This document shows positions 55,956-64,000 of a DNA stretch of 64,000 bases, piece after piece; position 1 is the first letter of the stretch; every line of letters begins with the position of its first letter. A program made the translations under genes and the position numbers. Source of the stretch: Pseudaminobacter soli (ex Li et al. 2025) (GTDB taxonomy: Bacteria > Pseudomonadota > Alphaproteobacteria > Rhizobiales > Rhizobiaceae); contig NZ_JARXVF010000006.1 of assembly GCF_029892515.1 (NCBI RefSeq), positions 124,001-188,000 on the forward strand, given 5' to 3'. The notes under the pieces were generated by a model that worked only from the letters and a program-made list of their open reading frames with translations, was not told where the DNA came from and did no database searches.

Positions 55956-57581
55956 ATGGCTGAACATCCGATATTGACTCGATTAAAGACGGATGCCCGA
56001 GACGGCCGAATGGACAGAAGAGAGTTTCTGGCGCTGGCGAGCGTATTCGGCGCCAGTGCAGCCGGCGCATATTCGCTACTCGGGCTTGCAGCACCGGTTT
56101 CCGCGCTTGCTGAGGAGACCCCACGACGGGGCGGCATCCTGCGCGTCAGCATGCAAGTCATGGCGATCGAGGACCCCAGGAAGTTCAGTGTTTCCCAGAT
56201 GGGCAATGTCGCCATGCAGTTCATCGAACCGCTTGTGCGCTGGGACCACGATTTCACCTTTCGGCCGATGCTGCTGGAAGGCTGGCAGGTCAGCGACGAT
56301 GCCACTCAATATGTCCTCAACGTCCGCAAGGGTGTGAAGTGGTCCAACGGCGACACCTTCACCGCTGAAGATGTGGCTTTCAACATAAGCCGGTGGTGTC
56401 AGAAGGATGCTCCCGGTAACTCCATGGCGGGACGGATGGGTGCTCTCATCGACTCCGACAACGGCCGACCCAGAAAGGGAGCGATCGAGATCGTGGACGA
56501 CCATACGATACGTCTCAACCTTGGTAGGCCGGACGTCACCATCATTCCAGCCATGACCGACTATCCCGCGCTGATCGTTCACCGGGATTTCGACAAGAAT
56601 GGCAAACAGCTTTCAGATCAGCCGGTCGGAACGGGGCCTTTCGAACTGACGAAGCTCGAAGTCGGCTCCCGCGCTTCCGTCAGACGACGTCCTGACGGCT
56701 CCTGGTGGGGTGGCGACGTCTGGCTCGATGGTATCGACTGGATCGACTACGGCATCGATTCGCAGGCGACGATGGCCGCCTTTGAGGCCGACGAGGTGGA
56801 TTTGAACGGCCAGACACAGACAGCCGTGGTTGCAGCTATGGATGGCATGGGCCTGAAAAGATCCGAGATCGTCACCGCCACCACCATCGTGGCCCGGATG
56901 AATGTCAGGAAGCCCCCTTACGACGACCAGCGCGTTCGCAACGCGGTCCAGCTTGCCGTCGACAACGAAGTCATTCTCAAGCTGGGCGCGGACGGTTTCG
57001 GAACCGCCGCGGAGAACCACCATGTCGGCCCAATGCATCCGGACTATGCCGTCTTGCCACCGGTCAAGCCCGATCCGAAGGCTGCGATGGCGCTTCTCCA
57101 TGAAGCAGGTGCCGTGGATCACGAATTCGAACTCATTTCGGTTGAAGCCGATTATCGTAAGGAGAGCGCTGATGCGATCGGGCAACAATTGCGAGCAGCC
57201 GGCTTCAAGGTGAAGCGCACTGTTTATCCGGAAGCCTCATTCTGGAATGGCTGGACCGAATATCCGTTTGCGGTCACCAATTGGAATGCCCGTCCGCTTG
57301 GCATCCAGACCCTGGCACTCGCCTACCAAACCGGAAGCGCTTGGAACGAAACCGCTTTCTCCGATCCGGTGTTTGACGAGAAGCTGAAGAAAGCAAATGC
57401 GATAGCGGGCTCCGACAAGAGACGCGAACTGATGGCGGATCTGCAAGGCATATTGCAAAACGCCGGCGTCATCGTGCAGCCCTACTGGCGCAAACTGTTC
57501 TGTCATATGCAGCCCCGCGTCAGAGCGTACGAGATGCATCAGGCCTATGAACAGCACTTCGAGAATACCTGGCTGGGATAG
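55956..57581 (+). CDS. Orphan family-5 substrate-binding protein, Tat signal
   Basis: This is a 541-aa peptide/nickel-type binding protein. The ATG at 55956 follows GGGAGGAAAATGG; the long open frame upstream is only the antisense of the LysR gene. A Tat signal is clear ([19 protein letters not shown]). The mature part starts [20 protein letters not shown] and contains [21 protein letters not shown]. No permease or ATPase genes follow, unlike the peptide system at 8396-13885. It may share another system's membrane parts or act as a receptor. It is divergent from the LysR gene. Confidence 0.92.
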   Translation: MAEHPILTRLKTDARDGRMDRREFLALASVFGASAAGAYSLLGLAAPVSALAEETPRRGGILRVSMQVMAIEDPRKFSVSQMGNVAMQFIEPLVRWDHDFTFRPMLLEGWQVSDDATQYVLNVRKGVKWSNGDTFTAEDVAFNISRWCQKDAPGNSMAGRMGALIDSDNGRPRKGAIEIVDDHTIRLNLGRPDVTIIPAMTDYPALIVHRDFDKNGKQLSDQPVGTGPFELTKLEVGSRASVRRRPDGSWWGGDVWLDGIDWIDYGIDSQATMAAFEADEVDLNGQTQTAVVAAMDGMGLKRSEIVTATTIVARMNVRKPPYDDQRVRNAVQLAVDNEVILKLGADGFGTAAENHHVGPMHPDYAVLPPVKPDPKAAMALLHEAGAVDHEFELISVEADYRKESADAIGQQLRAAGFKVKRTVYPEASFWNGWTEYPFAVTNWNARPLGIQTLALAYQTGSAWNETAFSDPVFDEKLKKANAIAGSDKRRELMADLQGILQNAGVIVQPYWRKLFCHMQPRVRAYEMHQAYEQHFENTWLG

Positions 57582-58125
57582 GCTCGCGTCCACCCCCTGA
57601 AGAAGCGGCCGAAGCGAAATCCGGGGCCGATGTTCATACTCATAGGACTGGGCGGCTATGTCGCCCTCCATTACCTAGGCGTCGACGACCAGCTGACGCT
57701 GGCCGTGACCGCGCTGCGCACGGACACGCCGGCCGGTGTGGCGAAGGTCCTCATGTGACCTACGTCGTGACGGGGACACGTCTAATTCTTACGCTTTGCG
57801 AACCAGCCGACACTGTTCAGCGGCGGTCGGTCGTCCGGGACTGGGGCGGATGGGTACAAAACGCCAGTCGACGGTGGAGACATTTGAAAGCAACGAGGAC
57901 GCGGTTTCATCGTCAAGGCGGCTCAAACCTTTGAAGCGCCCGCGAGGATATCGCAATTGTCGTCCCGCCTGGAGGGCGCGGGCAAGGCAACAAATCCGAC
58001 GAATTCCCAGGATTGATGCGGTTTTCGGTGGATGCGCGTCGAGATTGTCGCTTCCGAGCTACCATCGCCGCACATTCATTGTCATACGGGAAGAAGTAAC
58101 TTTCGAAACAGGGGATTTTCTTTAC
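57582..58125. other. 544-bp gap with one possible small membrane ORF remnant
   Basis: I see no convincing gene. A 42-codon ORF at 57630-57758 (plus strand) encodes a hydrophobic start (MFILIGLGGYVALHYLGV) and could be a remnant or a small membrane peptide; it has no good ribosome site. The final part must hold the HU gene promoter. Confidence 0.3.
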
Positions 58126-58404
58126 ATGACGACAGCAACCGAGATTGCGGACAAGATCGCCGGCGAACAGAACCTTTCCAAGGCGCAGGCGAAATCTATC
58201 GTTGACAGCGTGTTCAAGCAGATCGCCGAAGCTGCGAAGAGTGGCGCGGAGACAAACGTTGCCGGATTCGGTAAGTTCAAGATCAAGGAGACGCCGGAGC
58301 GCGAAGGCCGCAATCCCGCTACGGGCGCGACGATCAAGATCGCGGCGTCAAAGAAGCTGACCTTCACGCCGGCCAAAGCGGTGAAAGACATGCTGAACGG
58401 CTAA
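58126..58404 (+). CDS. HU-family DNA-binding protein
   Basis: This is a 92-aa nucleoid protein. It has the HU helix pair (TEIADKIAGEQNLSKAQAK, VDSVFKQIAEA) and the beta-arm with FGKFKIKETPEREGRNPATG, followed by the conserved IKIAASKKLTFTPAKAVK. Length and motifs are normal for HU. A long open frame runs upstream to 57736, but the ATG at 58126 gives the standard N-terminus. It stands alone, with 273 bp without a gene behind it. Confidence 0.93.
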   Translation: MTTATEIADKIAGEQNLSKAQAKSIVDSVFKQIAEAAKSGAETNVAGFGKFKIKETPEREGRNPATGATIKIAASKKLTFTPAKAVKDMLNG

Positions 58405-58677
58405 TGAAGTCTGGCGCGTTCCGCAGATAAAGGCTTGCGGCTGAGGCAGCGGACGACCTCGGCCAATGGCATCATTGGATGATCTAGGCAGACGATCCCG
58501 TTTCCGGCTGGGCTCCCGGCAAGCCGGACGCTGGTTTGGCGCGTTGTTTCGGCTCAACAACGCGCGGGAAATTCATGCCGCCGAGGCGGGGTCGTTCCGC
58601 GCAGCGACCGGAACGACCGTCATGATCGCTCAACCGCGCCCCGCAGGGCGCCTGCCGCGATCCGTGCCCTGGTGGCA

Positions 58678-59571
58678 CTACAGCGTTGTCACAAACGCTT
58701 CCATTTTCTTGCGCTGATCCGGATCAGGCAACAGACCGCGCATGGCGCCCAGATTGTCAGTCATGTGAGCGGGGTCAGCGGTGCCCGGAATAACGGCCGT
58801 TACTCGCGAATCGGCGAGCAGAAATTTTAGAAAGAACTGGCTCCAGTCTTCGGCAAAGCCGTGCGCCCAATCCGGCACCGGCTTGCCGCGCACAGCGCGA
58901 AAGAGCCGGCCATGTCCGAGCGGCAGGGCGGTGAGCACTGCCGCCTTGACATCGGCCGCCAACGGCAGGACGCGCTTCTCTGCCTCGCGATCGCCGAGCG
59001 AGTAGTCAATCTGCACAAAATCCGGCTTCTCGCGCCGAAGCACTGCCTCAACCGCGGGAAAGTCGTCGTGGCTCGTCGAAGTTATCCCAATATAGCGACA
59101 CAAGCCCTGCGCCTTCCAATCCTTGAATCGAGCGAGCGATTGCTTCGGATCGCTAACATTATGCAATTGCAACAGATCGAAGTTTTGCATCTGCAATCGC
59201 TTCTGCGAACGCTTGAGTTCGGCGGCGTCCGGGTCTTCGAGCTTGGTGGCGAGGAAGATCTTGTCGCGCAACCCGGCCGGCACGATGGTCTCGCCGAGCA
59301 CGGCCTCGGCATCGCCATAAACCGAGGAGGTATCGATCAGGCGACCGCCCCCAGCGATCAAGGCATGCAGCACCGCCGCCGCCTTCCCTCGCGTTTCTTC
59401 ATCGTTGGTGTCGAATACGCGCGAGGTACCGAGCCCAACCGCCGGCAGCTGTTCGCCGGTTTTTGGGATGGCGCGCGTGAGCACGGTCGAAGTCTGTGCA
59501 GGCGCCGGCGAAACCATGCATGCCAGGGCGCCGGCGACGACAAATTGACGACGGGTCAGAGCGACGCTCAT
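58678..59571 (-). CDS. Aldo/keto reductase with N-terminal Tat signal
   Basis: This is a 297-aa NADPH-type oxidoreductase with the AKR catalytic tetrad: Asp80 and Tyr85 in RLIDTSSVYGDAEAVLGE, Lys110 in IFLATKLED, His137 in LLQLHNV. Ahead of the barrel is a twin-arginine signal (LTRRQFVVAGALACMV, cleavage near APA-Q), so the protein is predicted to be exported, which is unusual for an NADPH-dependent enzyme. Its ATG overlaps the stop of the nucleotide-transporter-like gene (ATGA). It is the last gene of a three-gene coupled operon. Confidence 0.9.
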   Translation of the reverse strand: MSVALTRRQFVVAGALACMVSPAPAQTSTVLTRAIPKTGEQLPAVGLGTSRVFDTNDEETRGKAAAVLHALIAGGGRLIDTSSVYGDAEAVLGETIVPAGLRDKIFLATKLEDPDAAELKRSQKRLQMQNFDLLQLHNVSDPKQSLARFKDWKAQGLCRYIGITSTSHDDFPAVEAVLRREKPDFVQIDYSLGDREAEKRVLPLAADVKAAVLTALPLGHGRLFRAVRGKPVPDWAHGFAEDWSQFFLKFLLADSRVTAVIPGTADPAHMTDNLGAMRGLLPDPDQRKKMEAFVTTL

Positions 59572-60935
59572 GCGCTTTCTCCTTTCAACGCTTCCGTCTC
59601 TATGAGTGCGGCGCGACGTTGTTGCGTTCGGCCGAGAGCTATCGAGAGAAGAAGCCATGCAGCCACCACGGGTATGGCGACCAGTGCTATACCGCCAAAC
59701 TTGAGCCCCAGCGCCTGCAGGCTGCTGAAAACCCAGCCATATGCGGCATCCGAGCCACGATAAATTACGACGTCGATCAGGTTCTTCGCCTTATATTTCT
59801 CGCCACGCCCAAGGACGGTGAAAAAGACCTGCCGCGCTGGATTGGCGATCGCGAAATTCATCCAGCGCTGGACCACCTGGAGAGCGATCACCACTGCCAA
59901 TGTGGGCGCCAGGAACAGCGCGGCAAATCCGAAAATATAAGCGGCGGGCAAGGCTCCGGCCGCAGCACCGGTGCCGAAACGCTTGAGCACCTGCGCGGTG
60001 GCGAATACCTGTGTCGCCAAGCTCAGAAGGCCGACAGCAAGATCGATGCCGGCGAAAATGCGCGTCTGCGTATCGCGATCATGCACCGCTGCAGCAATGA
60101 TATTGGCCTGTTCAAGGTACACGATGGTGGCGCCAAACGACAACAGGCTGACCCACGCGGCGATGCCAAGCAAATAGGGTGAGCGGATCAACTCCGGCAG
60201 GGCGGCGAAGGCATTGCCGCCGATGCGCGTCGGCTCAGCGCGAACGGCAGCGTGCCCGCCGGCCGGTGCGGTGGCCGAGCGCTCCAGCCGATATGCGCAA
60301 AAGACCGCCACTTCCAACAGCGCCGCAGCTGGAATGAGAAGATTGACGGAGCCAAGCGGCTTCGAAAGCCCGATGGTGATGATCGGCCCCAATAGTCCGC
60401 CGGCGGTGCCTCCCGCGCCGATAAAGCCGAACAGGCGCTTGCCCTGCTCGGCGGTAAAGAGGTCCGCCATGAAGGACCAAAACACCGCGACCGCGAACAG
60501 GCTGAAGACGCTGACCCACACGAAGAAGACGCGAGCGACCTCCATGGGCGCGATGTTAAGCGTCAGCAGAAGCCAGAAGACGGCAAGGTTGATGACGAAG
60601 AAGTGGAAGACGATTGGAATGAAGCGCGCACGCGGCAGCCGAGATACCAAGGCGCCGTAAAGCGGTTGCGCTGCAATCAGCGCAACGAAAGTCGCGGTGA
60701 GCAGCCAAGGGAGATGCTGCACGCCGCCGGCAATGCCCATCTGGTCGCGGAGCGGCCGCAGCACGTAATAGCCGGCGAGCAGCGAGAAGAAATAGCCAAA
60801 TGACCATAACGCCGCGGCTCGCTCCTCCTGCGTTGCCGGAACAGCAAACGCAAGACCTCGTTTTCCCGCAGCGATGATGCTTCCCAGGGAGCGAGCTTGA
60901 GACCCGGAAACGTCGTTCCGCTGCGATCTCGTCAT
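59568..60935 (-). CDS. NTT-like (ATP/ADP, NTP/NDP exchange) MFS membrane transporter
   Basis: This is a 455-aa protein with about 12 helices. The region SFGYFFSLLAGYYVLRPLRDQMG and the LPRARFIPIVFHFFVINLAVF segment resemble the bacterial relatives of ATP/ADP translocases. Further fits are AGGTAGGLLGPIITIGL and the late NARQVFF-like stretch (NPARQVFFTVLGRGEKYKAKN). True NTT carriers move ATP, other nucleotides or NAD+, but free-living relatives are uncharacterised. It is coupled by ATGA overlaps on both sides to two Tat-signal oxidoreductase genes. An unrelated MFS substrate cannot be excluded. Confidence 0.8.
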   Translation of the reverse strand: MTRSQRNDVSGSQARSLGSIIAAGKRGLAFAVPATQEERAAALWSFGYFFSLLAGYYVLRPLRDQMGIAGGVQHLPWLLTATFVALIAAQPLYGALVSRLPRARFIPIVFHFFVINLAVFWLLLTLNIAPMEVARVFFVWVSVFSLFAVAVFWSFMADLFTAEQGKRLFGFIGAGGTAGGLLGPIITIGLSKPLGSVNLLIPAAALLEVAVFCAYRLERSATAPAGGHAAVRAEPTRIGGNAFAALPELIRSPYLLGIAAWVSLLSFGATIVYLEQANIIAAAVHDRDTQTRIFAGIDLAVGLLSLATQVFATAQVLKRFGTGAAAGALPAAYIFGFAALFLAPTLAVVIALQVVQRWMNFAIANPARQVFFTVLGRGEKYKAKNLIDVVIYRGSDAAYGWVFSSLQALGLKFGGIALVAIPVVAAWLLLSIALGRTQQRRAALIETEALKGESA

Positions 60936-61711
60936 GGCAGCGACAGTTTCTGTTTCAACTCGGCCGCGCTCACCTGCTGGCCGTAGCCCGGACCGCCCTG
61001 CTGGAACCTGCGCGCGTCGGCAAGTTTACCGACCACTACCGGATCGAAGCCTGCATCGCGGACGAGCCCGGCCGCAGTCTGCATCGCCTCGTCGTCATCG
61101 CCGGCAATCGGAATGGCCAACCTTGGAGCGGAACGATTGGCCTCGCTGGCAAGGACCTTGTAGTTGAGCGTGTTGAACGCGCGCACTAGCCGCGTCCCTG
61201 CAAGGTATTTCTGGGAAACCACGCCGATGCCGTCCCGCTCGACCTCGGCGACGATCGCATCGCCATCGCGCCGTGCAATCGCGTTCCCAGCATCAAGAAC
61301 GATCTTGCCTTTTAGTGCGGCGCCATAGTCCTGGCCCATTTGCGGCAATGCGCGGTAGGGTATGGCTAGGAACACCACATCGCCGAACGCGATCGCCTGT
61401 TCGATCGTGCCGGCTTTCGCCAACTCGCCGAGGCCCCCGACCAAATCCTTGAGCTCATCGGGATGGCGCGAGGAAAACAGGACCGGATGACCGGCCTTGA
61501 CCCAGAGCGTGCCGACTGTGCCGCCGATATGGCCCGAGCCGATAATACCGATGCGGGTCTTGCTTTGGGCGTCGGCGCGTGCCGGCCGCACGACCATCCC
61601 GAGGATCAGCGCCGCGCCGGCACTCAACAGAGCGCGACGTTCGAGATTGATCCCACTGCGTGGGTCTTCGAGTCGAATGCTGGCGGCTTCGATGGCTTCT
61701 TGCCTGGGCAT
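60932..61711 (-). CDS. NADPH:F420 reductase-like (Rossmann) protein with N-terminal Tat signal
   Basis: This is a 259-aa protein. A twin-arginine signal is present (LERRALLSAGAALILGMV, then ARADA). The Rossmann fold opens with KTRIGIIGSGHIGGTVG (GSGHIGG at 58-64) and continues FLAIPYRALPQMGQDYG, ARAFNTLNYKVL-like VRAFNTLNYKVL and PIAGDDDEAMQTA. This is the NPD1/F420-dependent NADP reductase family, here with an added export signal. AAGGAGG lies 6 nt before the ATG. It is the first gene of the operon with the transporter and the aldo/keto reductase. Confidence 0.87.
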   Translation of the reverse strand: MPRQEAIEAASIRLEDPRSGINLERRALLSAGAALILGMVVRPARADAQSKTRIGIIGSGHIGGTVGTLWVKAGHPVLFSSRHPDELKDLVGGLGELAKAGTIEQAIAFGDVVFLAIPYRALPQMGQDYGAALKGKIVLDAGNAIARRDGDAIVAEVERDGIGVVSQKYLAGTRLVRAFNTLNYKVLASEANRSAPRLAIPIAGDDDEAMQTAAGLVRDAGFDPVVVGKLADARRFQQGGPGYGQQVSAAELKQKLSLP

Positions 61712-61874
61712 GCAAGCCTCCTTGCATCCCCCTTCAGCTTCAATGCGATATCGGTCTTTCCGGCTCCAAGATCAAAGTCGATGCCATCATTTCTCAGTGA
61801 TCGACAGCGCGGCGATCACGCGTGTGCCGTCCCGCGACGTGTTGGGCGAGCCACTGTTGCAGGCCGAAGCCTCG

Positions 61875-62270
61875 TTAGCCAACGCGGCAGTGAGTATCCA
61901 CGGCTCGTTGTAGCATCGGCGCATAGTGCGCAAAGTCTGGCGTGCGCATTCCAGCGATCTTTCCGGCATCGTCGAGATAGCGAACCCTCACGATCTCCTT
62001 GATGTTCGGGTGCTTTTCGAATTCCTCGATCTCGGCCGGGCTCATAGGGCCGCCCTGAAGCTTCAATGAGTGCACGGACGCCGGAGACAACTGTGCAAAA
62101 TAGTTGGGGTCGGTCGCGCAAATACAGCGCTTGGCGGCCACGTGCTGCCGCACGCAATCGACGACTATGCTCGGGAAGAAGCGTTCCACGACCCGGGCGC
62201 CCGCTTCTTCGTGATGCTTGTCCACGGTGTCGTCCATCGAGAAGGTGCCGAACTCGCTGGTGAGCACAAG
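61875..62270 (-). pseudogene. 3' remnant of a PhnZ-like HD-domain protein (phosphonate-degradation associated)
   Basis: The frame ending at 61875 matches the C-terminal half of the HD/HDIG oxygenase-like proteins found in phosphonate-degradation operons. Recognisable parts are DKHHEEAGARVVERFFP, QHVAAKRCICATDPNYFAQ, LSPASVHSLKLQGGPMSP and MRTPDFAHYAPML. Similarity fades above about 62270, and the N-terminal half with the first HD motif is missing. The upstream space is taken by the start of a LysR-like gene on the other strand. It is most likely a truncated, non-functional gene; an ATG at 62237 exists inside it. Confidence 0.75.
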
Positions 62271-62304
62271 CAACGAATACCGACAGCAAGGCATCGATTT
62301 CATT

Positions 62305-62841
62305 ATGGATAAGCAGCACGACACCCTGCCCCTGTTGGAATGGATCCGGGTCTTCGAGGCGGCGGCGCGTTTGGGCAGTTTCACCGCTGCAGCCAAGGAA
62401 CTCGGCCTCACCCAGGCTGCCGTCAGCCAGCGCATCCGCAATCTCGAACTGAAGCTCGCCACGCAGCTGTTCGACCGGCAGGCGCGCGGGGTCTGCTTGT
62501 CGACGCAGGGGGAGGCATGGCTGCCGCACGTCCAGACCGCGCTGGCCCAGCTTGCACACAGTGCCGCCAATCTGTTCGCGGCCCCACGGCGCAAGATCAT
62601 CATCGCGGCCTCTTCGTCGGTCATCGAGCTATGGATCGTTCCGCGTCTTGCCGAAATCGCGCGTCGCCTTCCGCACCTCCAGCTGTCCTTCGAGACCATC
62701 CAGCGCCTGCCGGACTACTCGCGGACGGAGGCCGGTTATTGGATCACCTGGCCGCGCAGCCGTCCCAACGTTGCCGAACATCGCACTCTGATCGACTGCC
62801 TGGCTCTGCCAGCTGAAGCAGCCTCCGGGTATCGGGCTTGA
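62305..62841 (+). pseudogene. LysR-family regulator, truncated in the effector domain
   Basis: The first ~160 of 178 residues are a good LysR protein: HTH (LEWIRVFEAAARLGSFTAAA, LTQAAVSQRIRNLELKLATQ), linker, and the first effector strand (KIIIAASSSVIELWIVPRLA). It stops after ALPAEAASGYRA, about 110-120 residues short of normal, and no other frame continues the domain. It may bind DNA without an effector response, or be a decaying gene. It lies back to back with the PhnZ-like remnant. Confidence 0.72.
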
Positions 62842-63006
62842 CGCTGCGTTCGCCGTTTCGGCGGCTGGCATAAAGGATGATCTCGGAAAGACGCGGACTT
62901 TTCGGATAAGACCATGCTCAGAAACAAAAGCCTGGGGCACGATGGCGATCAACAGGGAGCGATCGTGCCGGGCGGGTTCTGAAAATCGGAAATGGAGAAA
63001 TCTCGA

Positions 63007-64000
63007 ATGGCCCCTCATGACGCAATCGGCGCTATCGCTGAAGAAGCCATCTCCTGGCGGCGACAGATCCATCAGCATCCGGAACTGCTGTTCGACCTGC
63101 CGAAGACGTCAGCGCTGGTGGCGGAGAAACTGAAGGAGTTCGGCTGCGATGAGGTCGCGACAGGGATTGCCAAATCCGGTGTGGTCGCGGTCATCAAGGG
63201 TCGCCGCGGAGACGGACGCACGATCGGGCTCAGGGCAGACATGGACGCGCTGCCGATGTCGGAGCAGACCAACCTTCCGCATGCTTCGAAGGTGGAAAAC
63301 ATGATGCATGCCTGTGGCCATGACGGCCACACGGCCATGCTGCTGGGCGCCGCCAAGCATCTTTCCGCCACACGCGATTTCGCCGGCACTGTGGTGCTGG
63401 TCTTCCAGCCTGCTGAAGAAGGCGGCGCCGGCGCCCGGGTGATGATCGAGGAGGGCCTGCTGGAGCGCTTCGGCATCGACGAGGTCTTCGGCATGCACAA
63501 CGAGCCGGGGCTCGACGTCGGTTCCTTTGCGATCCGGCCCGGCGCGATCATGGCGGCGGGCGACCGCTTCGTCGTGACGCTCAGGGGGCGCGGCGGCCAT
63601 GCGGCCTCTCCACATCTGACGCCCGATCCGGTGGTCGCCGGCGCCCATCTGGTCACGGCACTGCAGTCAATCGCGTCGCGCTACACCGATCCGTTCGATC
63701 CTGTTGTCGTCTCCGTCACCTATTTCAACGCCGGCCGGCCCAACGCCCTCAATGTGATCCCAGCGGCTATCGAGATCGGAGGTACGATCCGAACCGTCGA
63801 GGCGAAGACGCGCAAGGCGGTGGGAGCCCGCTTCCGCGACATCGTCACTACCACCGCAAAGCTGTTCGAGACCGAGGCCGAGATCGACTGGCGACCGGGC
63901 TATCCGGTGACCGTCAACAATCCGCAGATGACCGTTGCCGCGATCTCGGCGGCATCGAGCATAGCCGGGGAAAAGAAGGTGGACGGCAACTGGCCCTGCA
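63007..64000 (+). CDS. M20 family metallo-amidohydrolase, 3' partial
   Basis: The frame is open from the ATG at 63007 (GGAGA upstream) to the window end, giving at least 331 residues. The M20D signature blocks are complete: GLRADMDALPMSEQ, the HACGHDGHTAMLLGAAK metal site, VFQPAEEGGAGAR with the catalytic Glu pair, and GRGGHAASPH of the lid domain. It resembles the gene at 35896-37056 but is clearly a separate family member. Likely roles are hydrolysis of N-acyl amino acids or amino acid conjugates such as indole-acetyl amino acids. About 50-60 residues are missing. Confidence 0.93.
   Translation, partial: MAPHDAIGAIAEEAISWRRQIHQHPELLFDLPKTSALVAEKLKEFGCDEVATGIAKSGVVAVIKGRRGDGRTIGLRADMDALPMSEQTNLPHASKVENMMHACGHDGHTAMLLGAAKHLSATRDFAGTVVLVFQPAEEGGAGARVMIEEGLLERFGIDEVFGMHNEPGLDVGSFAIRPGAIMAAGDRFVVTLRGRGGHAASPHLTPDPVVAGAHLVTALQSIASRYTDPFDPVVVSVTYFNAGRPNALNVIPAAIEIGGTIRTVEAKTRKAVGARFRDIVTTTAKLFETEAEIDWRPGYPVTVNNPQMTVAAISAASSIAGEKKVDGNWPC

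Noticed and set aside
58466-58717. 83-codon ORF after the HU gene
   Set aside because: It has arginine-rich composition, no clear ribosome site and no motif, and it runs into the aldo/keto reductase gene on the other strand.

Overview
The window is high-GC DNA with tightly packed, often translationally coupled genes, many ABC importers of the polyamine and oligopeptide types, and LysR, Lrp, GlxA and XRE regulators. This style fits an alphaproteobacterium of the Rhizobiales, most likely Mesorhizobium or another Phyllobacteriaceae. That assignment is inference from gene content. I saw no rRNA, tRNA, CRISPR array or transposase.

Layout. (1) 1-8356: a GlxA-type regulator cut by the window edge, then a minus-strand operon (cupin, FMN/FAD/4Fe-4S oxidoreductase, polyamine-type ABC importer) with a divergent XRE-cupin regulator. 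It looks like uptake and oxidation of an amine or betaine. (2) 8396-15638: an oligopeptide-type ABC importer led by a YtcJ-like amidohydrolase. (3) 15866-32658: a surface-polysaccharide locus with a GT4 glycosyltransferase, two CelD/FemAB-like GNAT proteins, a plant-GINT1-like protein, three membrane acyltransferases (one with an SGNH domain), a flippase, a GH5 hydrolase and two nearly identical O-antigen-ligase-like genes. The two ligase genes form a ~1.44 kb inverted repeat around one acyltransferase and the flippase.

(4) 32859-37056: an Lrp regulator divergent from diaminopropionate ammonia-lyase, an N-carbamoylase-type hydrolase and an M20 hydrolase. This would be a catabolic cassette for a 2,3-diaminopropionate derivative. 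(5) 37711-45330: a periplasmic sulfite dehydrogenase module (sorA, sorB, DUF305, YVTN propeller, DUF302) divergent from a TPP enzyme, followed by an MFS transporter. (6) 45690-54978: a PAS protein coupled to a sigma-54-type AAA regulator that has lost GAFTGA and the Walker B glutamate, then a polyamine-type ABC importer, an aldehyde dehydrogenase and a phytanoyl-CoA-dioxygenase-like protein. (7) 54999-58404: a LysR regulator, an orphan Tat-exported peptide-binding protein and an HU protein. (8) 58678-61711: a coupled three-gene operon of two Tat-signal NAD(P)-type oxidoreductases around an NTT-like nucleotide transporter. (9) 61875-64000: gene remnants (a PhnZ-like HD protein and a LysR protein) and an M20 amidohydrolase cut by the window end.

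The most promising leads are the ligase inverted repeat, the NTT/Tat-oxidoreductase operon, and the degenerate AAA regulator with its palindromic upstream sites.
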